Shown one piece after another: positions 60,338-64,000 of a stretch of DNA of 64,000 bases. The notes under the pieces are model-generated. The model did no database searches. It was not told the origin of the DNA and saw only the letters and a program-made list of their open reading frames with translations. The stretch covers positions 124,001 through 188,000 of the forward strand of contig NZ_PGFA01000001.1 in NCBI RefSeq assembly GCF_002797555.1. Direction: 5' to 3'. Position 1 is the first letter of the stretch. Each line of letters starts with the position of its first letter. This DNA is from Hymenobacter chitinivorans DSM 11115 (lineage in GTDB: Bacteria > Bacteroidota > Bacteroidia > Cytophagales > Hymenobacteraceae). Both the position numbers and the translations under genes were made by a program.

Positions 60338-61417
60338 CTAGCTCCGGTCCGCGTCGTTGTCGCGGCCGGCGTTGCGGCGGGGCATAGTACCGTAATCCGA
60401 GCCGTTGTCGTGGGGAGGTACGGGGGCGTTGTTTTGGGCGTCGCGGCTGTAGTCCTGCTGCGCCGCGCCGCCGTCGGCCGCGGCCGGGTTCGACGAATCG
60501 TTGGGGTCGTTGTAGGAGCCGCCTTTCGAGCCGATACCCTCGCCGCTGTTGCCCTGATAGCTGGTTTCGCCCTCGGTGCGGGTGTAGCCGGTGCGGGAGT
60601 CGGAGCCGGTGGGCGTGGCGGCTTCCCGGTTGGGGCCGGGCTCGTTGGCGCCGTTCAGCTCGCCGGTGCGGCCGTGCACCGTGGGCTGCGGGTTGTAGCT
60701 GGTGCCGGGCTGCTCGTCGCGGGCACTGCCCTGGGAAGGAATATAGTCGTAGTCGGCGCTCTGGTTCCGCTCGTGACTGGTGCCGGCTTGTGCGTTGCCA
60801 GCCCCACCGACCAGGGAAGAATGGCCGTAATCCTCGCTAAAGCCCGAATCAGGAGCAGTAGGAGAGGCGTTGTCGTTGCGGTAGTGCGGGTCGACGGTGG
60901 TGCCGGCCAGGGGCGTGGCGGTGGCGTGGCCGAAGGTGCTGCCCTGGGGGTTGTACTCGTCGGTGCCGGTGTTGTTTTCGGGCCGGCCGCCCTGGTAGCC
61001 GCCGGTATTTACGGGCTGGGAGCCGAGCTGCCCGCCGTACACGTCGTTGGCGCGGTACTGGTTGCCGTAGCCGCCTTGGGTACCGCCCGTGTCCTGGGGG
61101 CCAAACTCACCGCGGCCGGGGCTGGCCAGCTGGTTTTCGAGACGGTCGGCGTCGTGGTACACGGGCTGCACGCTGTTGCCGAACTGCCCGCCCCAGTCGG
61201 CTTTGGGTGCTGCTTCAGATGGTGCCAGGCCCTGGCCGGGGCGCACGGCGTTCCGGTCGGCTTCCTTGTTTTCCTGCTCGTCGCCGGGCTCGGTGTTGAG
61301 GGCGCCTTTGCCCACGCTCATTTCCGAGTCGGCCAACGACTGGCTGGAGGTGCCGGGGGGGGTGGCTTGGTGCTTTTTATCGTCGGTATTCGCGGTAGTA
61401 TCTTGGTCAGTAGCCAT
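60338..61417 (-). CDS. Predicted intrinsically disordered hydrophilic protein
   Basis: A 359-residue protein from the ATG at 61417. It is rich in Gly, Asn, Asp, Glu, Ser, Thr, Gln and Pro with very few large hydrophobics, has no signal peptide and no recognisable domain. Repeated short patterns (GGYQGG, GGYGNQY, YNPQG, NPQP) suggest low complexity rather than a fold. Such proteins in Bacteroidota are often stress-related or cell-associated and hydration-protecting, but this is only by analogy. The frame is long and GC-biased, which can create spurious open frames. Even so, a clear start, a terminator-like hairpin and the absence of other genes favour it being real. Confidence 0.6.
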   Translation of the reverse strand: MATDQDTTANTDDKKHQATPPGTSSQSLADSEMSVGKGALNTEPGDEQENKEADRNAVRPGQGLAPSEAAPKADWGGQFGNSVQPVYHDADRLENQLASPGRGEFGPQDTGGTQGGYGNQYRANDVYGGQLGSQPVNTGGYQGGRPENNTGTDEYNPQGSTFGHATATPLAGTTVDPHYRNDNASPTAPDSGFSEDYGHSSLVGGAGNAQAGTSHERNQSADYDYIPSQGSARDEQPGTSYNPQPTVHGRTGELNGANEPGPNREAATPTGSDSRTGYTRTEGETSYQGNSGEGIGSKGGSYNDPNDSSNPAAADGGAAQQDYSRDAQNNAPVPPHDNGSDYGTMPRRNAGRDNDADRS

Positions 61418-61495
61418 GGTGCAGTGGGTTTTAAGGGAAGACGACAAGCATCCTCTCTAAAACCATACGCGCCTACTACGGCAGAGTTTTCGCGC

Positions 61496-62020
61496 CTAAG
61501 CCGCCCGCAGCTCCCGCATGTTCTGGCTCCAGGCCCGCACCCACTCCGGCAGCTCCGGCGACTCGGTCGGCTCGCCGGCGTGGGCCAGCACCTCGGCCGG
61601 GTCGGCGGTGCCGCCCTTGCGTTTCACGAAGCGCAGGCTGATTACGGCCGTGGCCATTACCTGCCCTTCCCGGATAAACTGCTGCTGGATGTAGAGCAGC
61701 TTTTCGTCCCAGCCCAGGGCCCGGGTTTCGATTTCAAAGGCCTGAAACGGCTCCAGAGAGCGGCTGAACTGGATGGTTTCGGCCGCCACCACGGCCAGCG
61801 GGGCAAAGTCCTTGATTTTGGCCAGCAGCCCCGAGCGAATCAGCAGGTCCATCCGGGCCACGTCGCACATGGTCAGATACTGCCCGTTGTTGAGGTGGCG
61901 CATCACGTCCAGGTCGGTAGGCCACACCCGGAACCTGGTGCGGCAGGGGCCCATGACCGGTACCTTGGGTTGGAAACGGGCAGTCAGCAACAGCCAGATC
62001 AGGCGGAAATAGAGTTTCAT
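61496..62020 (-). CDS. Hotdog-fold acyl-CoA thioesterase-like protein
   Basis: A 174-residue protein. The hydrophobic start (KLYFRLIWLLLTARF) could anchor it. The hotdog core shows DLDVMRHLNNGQYLTMCDVAR with the Asp and Asn-rich catalytic turn of 4HBT_2-type thioesterases (PF13279). They hydrolyse acyl-CoA or acyl-carrier thioesters. It sits between the disordered protein gene and the nucleotidyltransferase gene, all on minus. No further context. Substrate unknown. Confidence 0.82.
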   Translation of the reverse strand: MKLYFRLIWLLLTARFQPKVPVMGPCRTRFRVWPTDLDVMRHLNNGQYLTMCDVARMDLLIRSGLLAKIKDFAPLAVVAAETIQFSRSLEPFQAFEIETRALGWDEKLLYIQQQFIREGQVMATAVISLRFVKRKGGTADPAEVLAHAGEPTESPELPEWVRAWSQNMRELRAA

Positions 62021-62115
62021 AGCGGTAAAAGGGAAAGCCCCGGCCAGTAACTACACCGGTCGGGGCTTTAAGGTTGAATGAAAAACGATACTGGGAAGAA
62101 GGCTGGCCGAACTCG

Positions 62116-62190
62116 GTTAAGAATAATTTTATTTAATTTCTTTGTTAACCAAGCCGGTAGAGAAAGAAATTAAATAAAATTATTCTCAAC
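62116..62190 (-). terminator. AT-rich long hairpin after the kinase-nucleotidyltransferase gene
   Basis: Perfect 22-bp arms (62121-62142 and 62164-62185, with TTTTATTTAATTTCTT) and a 21-nt loop. GGTTAAG and CTCAACC extend the pairing with one mismatch. It is strikingly AT-rich for this GC-rich region and ends 9 bp after the stop at 62199. Confidence 0.75.
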
Positions 62191-62198
62191 CAGGCCTC

Positions 62199-64000
62199 TT
62201 ACCCGAACACCCCTAGCGACTCGACGTGGGCCTTACTGCCGTCGGTTACCCAGGCGTCGAGCTGGGCGGGGTCCTTCATCTGCTGGCCGCGGCTGCGGGG
62301 CACCACGAGGTAGCCGCACCGCACGTCGGGCAGGGCCGACATGTCGCTCCACAGCTTCTCGATTTGAGCTACGGGGTAGATGTCTTCCTGGCCGTGGCCC
62401 CAGCGGAACTTCACGTCCTTGGTCGTCACGTAGGTCGGGATGCGCTGGGCTACGGCGCGCACGGCCCGGGCCAGCTGAGTTTCGTCGGCCGTTTGCAGCT
62501 CGGCGCGGGTGAGGCCGAAAAGCTGGAGCAGTGGGTCGACTTCAATCCAGGTGGTCATCGAGTTGTAGTAGCTCAGCGCCAGCTCGTCTTCTTCGCGGGG
62601 CTGGGCCAGGCCTTCGAGCAGGCGCACTTGGCCGTTCACGCGGGCCAGCCCACCGCCGCGGTCCTCGATGCGGCGCGGGATTACCTCGAAGGTCAAGGCG
62701 TTGCCGGCGGCGCGGTGGTAGCCCAGGGCGGCGGCGTGCACGTCGGCCCCCAGCGTGTCGATGTTGTGGAGCATGATGGTTTCCACCGTGGGGTTTTCGC
62801 GCAGCAGGCGGGCCAGCGTGCCGTTGCGCAGCAGGTTCGATACCTCGTACCAGTGGCCGAGCGGGGAGAAGCGCTGGGCGGCAATGTTGTCGACGTAGTC
62901 GGTGCCCTCGCCCTTGCTTTTGGCCCAGCTGATCATGGTGTTGCGCACCGCGTCGCGCACTTTCTGCTTGTTCTCGTCGAGGGTTTCCTGGGGCATTTCC
63001 TCCCACATAAAGCGCAAATCCCGCTCCATGGGCACGAAACGCTGCCCAATCGAGCGGCCTTCCGAGAGGTAGACCGCGCCGTCGTAGCCGTAGTTCTGCG
63101 TCTGGGCCAGCGTCTGCCGGATGGGCTCGTGGGTCAGGTAGCTGGTAGCCACGATGTGCGGGATTTTGGCTCCGTACTGCTGGGCCACGCGGCGGGTTTT
63201 GGCCAAATGGATTTCCAGGAAGCTGCGGTGCCGCCCGTTTATTTCCACGAACGGGTTCAGGGCCTTGATAACGCCCGCGCCCTTGGTCCAGCGGCTGCCC
63301 ACGCCGGCCGCCAGGCTCAACACGGCCACCTTCCCGGCCCGAATGGCCTCTTCACCAAGCTGGGTTACGTCCTGTAAGTCGGCAAACTGCACCACGTCGG
63401 CGGCCTGCACGTCGTCGATGGCCGTTTCGGCCGGCAGGCGGTTGCGCGAAAGACCAATCAGGCCCTTTTGCAATTCCTCCCGGATGTCTTCGTGCTGGAT
63501 GTAGTCGAAGCCGTTTTCACGCTTGATCTGCTCGGCCTTGTCGTTTTCCACGCTGCGGTTGCCCTGGCTCGTGGGGTCCGATACCTTGAACAGGTTGCTC
63601 ACAATGGTGCGCAGCAGCGGATAGGCCAGGTTGTTTTGCTCGCAGTAAGTCGTGAAATAGTCGATTTCAGCCCGCCGCAGGTAGGAAATGGTTTCCGGGT
63701 CCTGCTTGACCAAGCCCGACACGTGGATGGCGTAGTACTGTTCCGGCATCAGGGCTTCATTTCCTTCGTGCAACGTGCTCCAGGTGCCGCGCCGGTTGAT
63801 GCTCCAGTTGTACACCACCGGCTCCATGGCAAACGGCAGGGCGGCCGAGAGTTCCTGCTTGGTGGTGCGCAGCATGTCCAGCACGCGCACCTTGTAGTCC
63901 TCGTACTTATCGGGGTTCACGAACATGCCCATGCCCCCGCCCGACATGCCGCCCAGCATCAGGAAGCCGTAGTAGTCGGCCCCGAATTCCTGCTTGGCCT
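62199..64000 (-). CDS. GHMP-kinase/UDPGP-type nucleotidyltransferase fusion, 5' end cut by the window
   Basis: About 600 residues are in the window, entering the frame at 64000 without a start. The first visible residues (GFLMLGGMSGGGMGMFVNP) match the C-terminal glycine-rich block of GHMP sugar kinases. Farther on, VLSLAAGVGSRWTKGAG (about 235 residues in) is the nucleotide-binding turn of UDP-sugar pyrophosphorylase-type enzymes, with MLHNIDTLGADVH resembling the family's Asp-containing block. It would phosphorylate a sugar and activate it as a nucleotide sugar. Which sugar is unknown; fucose, galactose or arabinose-type salvage are possibilities. The order kinase first, transferase second differs from the known Fkp (transferase first). 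Confidence 0.7.
   Translation of the reverse strand, partial: AKQEFGADYYGFLMLGGMSGGGMGMFVNPDKYEDYKVRVLDMLRTTKQELSAALPFAMEPVVYNWSINRRGTWSTLHEGNEALMPEQYYAIHVSGLVKQDPETISYLRRAEIDYFTTYCEQNNLAYPLLRTIVSNLFKVSDPTSQGNRSVENDKAEQIKRENGFDYIQHEDIREELQKGLIGLSRNRLPAETAIDDVQAADVVQFADLQDVTQLGEEAIRAGKVAVLSLAAGVGSRWTKGAGVIKALNPFVEINGRHRSFLEIHLAKTRRVAQQYGAKIPHIVATSYLTHEPIRQTLAQTQNYGYDGAVYLSEGRSIGQRFVPMERDLRFMWEEMPQETLDENKQKVRDAVRNTMISWAKSKGEGTDYVDNIAAQRFSPLGHWYEVSNLLRNGTLARLLRENPTVETIMLHNIDTLGADVHAAALGYHRAAGNALTFEVIPRRIEDRGGGLARVNGQVRLLEGLAQPREEDELALSYYNSMTTWIEVDPLLQLFGLTRAELQTADETQLARAVRAVAQRIPTYVTTKDVKFRWGHGQEDIYPVAQIEKLWSDMSALPDVRCGYLVVPRSRGQQMKDPAQLDAWVTDGSKAHVESLGVFG

Overview
The window comes from a GC-rich member of the Bacteroidota, most likely a Hymenobacter-like cytophagale. 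The grounds are two SusC/SusD pairs, a Bacteroidota-type promoter element (TAnnTTTG-like), the NAAHETRTPL histidine-kinase box, a fused transaldolase/phosphoglucose isomerase, and dense intergenic palindromes of the CTGTCATCCTGAG type. Species assignment is inference. No rRNA, tRNA, CRISPR array or intact insertion sequence was seen.

Left block (about 1-21.8 kb, almost all minus strand): after a truncated ClC channel gene comes one long polysaccharide utilisation locus, read right to left as SusC, SusD, a PF05426 lyase, an SDR dehydrogenase of the mannonate oxidoreductase type, mannonate dehydratase, two GH2 enzymes, a GH3, a second lyase, a GH88 unsaturated glucuronyl hydrolase and a third lyase. 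Three lyases plus GH88 point to a uronate-containing polymer cut by beta-elimination. UxuA and the SDR also imply free glucuronate. A divergent LacI gene lies beside SusC. A near-identical 24-bp site occurs upstream of SusC and again upstream of the last lyase. The gaps between genes are filled with palindromic and MITE-like repeats.

Middle (22.8-30.3 kb): a gene-poor stretch, a second GH3, an SdiA-regulated-type propeller protein, a PAP2 phosphatase and a two-component system. These have no clear tie to the polysaccharide theme except the GH3.

Right block (30.3-60.2 kb): a glucuronoxylan/arabinoxylan programme. It holds an unusual LacI regulator with an N-terminal zinc ribbon, a second mannonate dehydratase, GH67 alpha-glucuronidase, an SDR, SusC/SusD, an acetylesterase, a lipoprotein GH3 with PA14, xylulokinase, xylose isomerase, transaldolase-phosphoglucose isomerase, GH51, GH10 and GH115. 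The enzymes can debranch and cut acetylated glucuronoarabinoxylan outside the cytoplasm, then feed xylose and glucuronate into central metabolism. The two main transcription units share a roughly 165-bp promoter module in which a perfect 32-bp palindrome, a TTG element and a -7 element have identical spacing. This is the strongest sign of a regulatory system not explained by standard LacI control. Sugar importers, glucuronate isomerase, KDG kinase and KDPG aldolase are not in the window.

Right end (60.2-64 kb): a disordered acidic protein, a hotdog thioesterase and a truncated protein joining a GHMP-kinase tail to a nucleotidyltransferase. A Crp/Fnr-type regulator and an SDR with two exact FNR-like boxes sit at 46.4-48.0 kb between the two xylan units.
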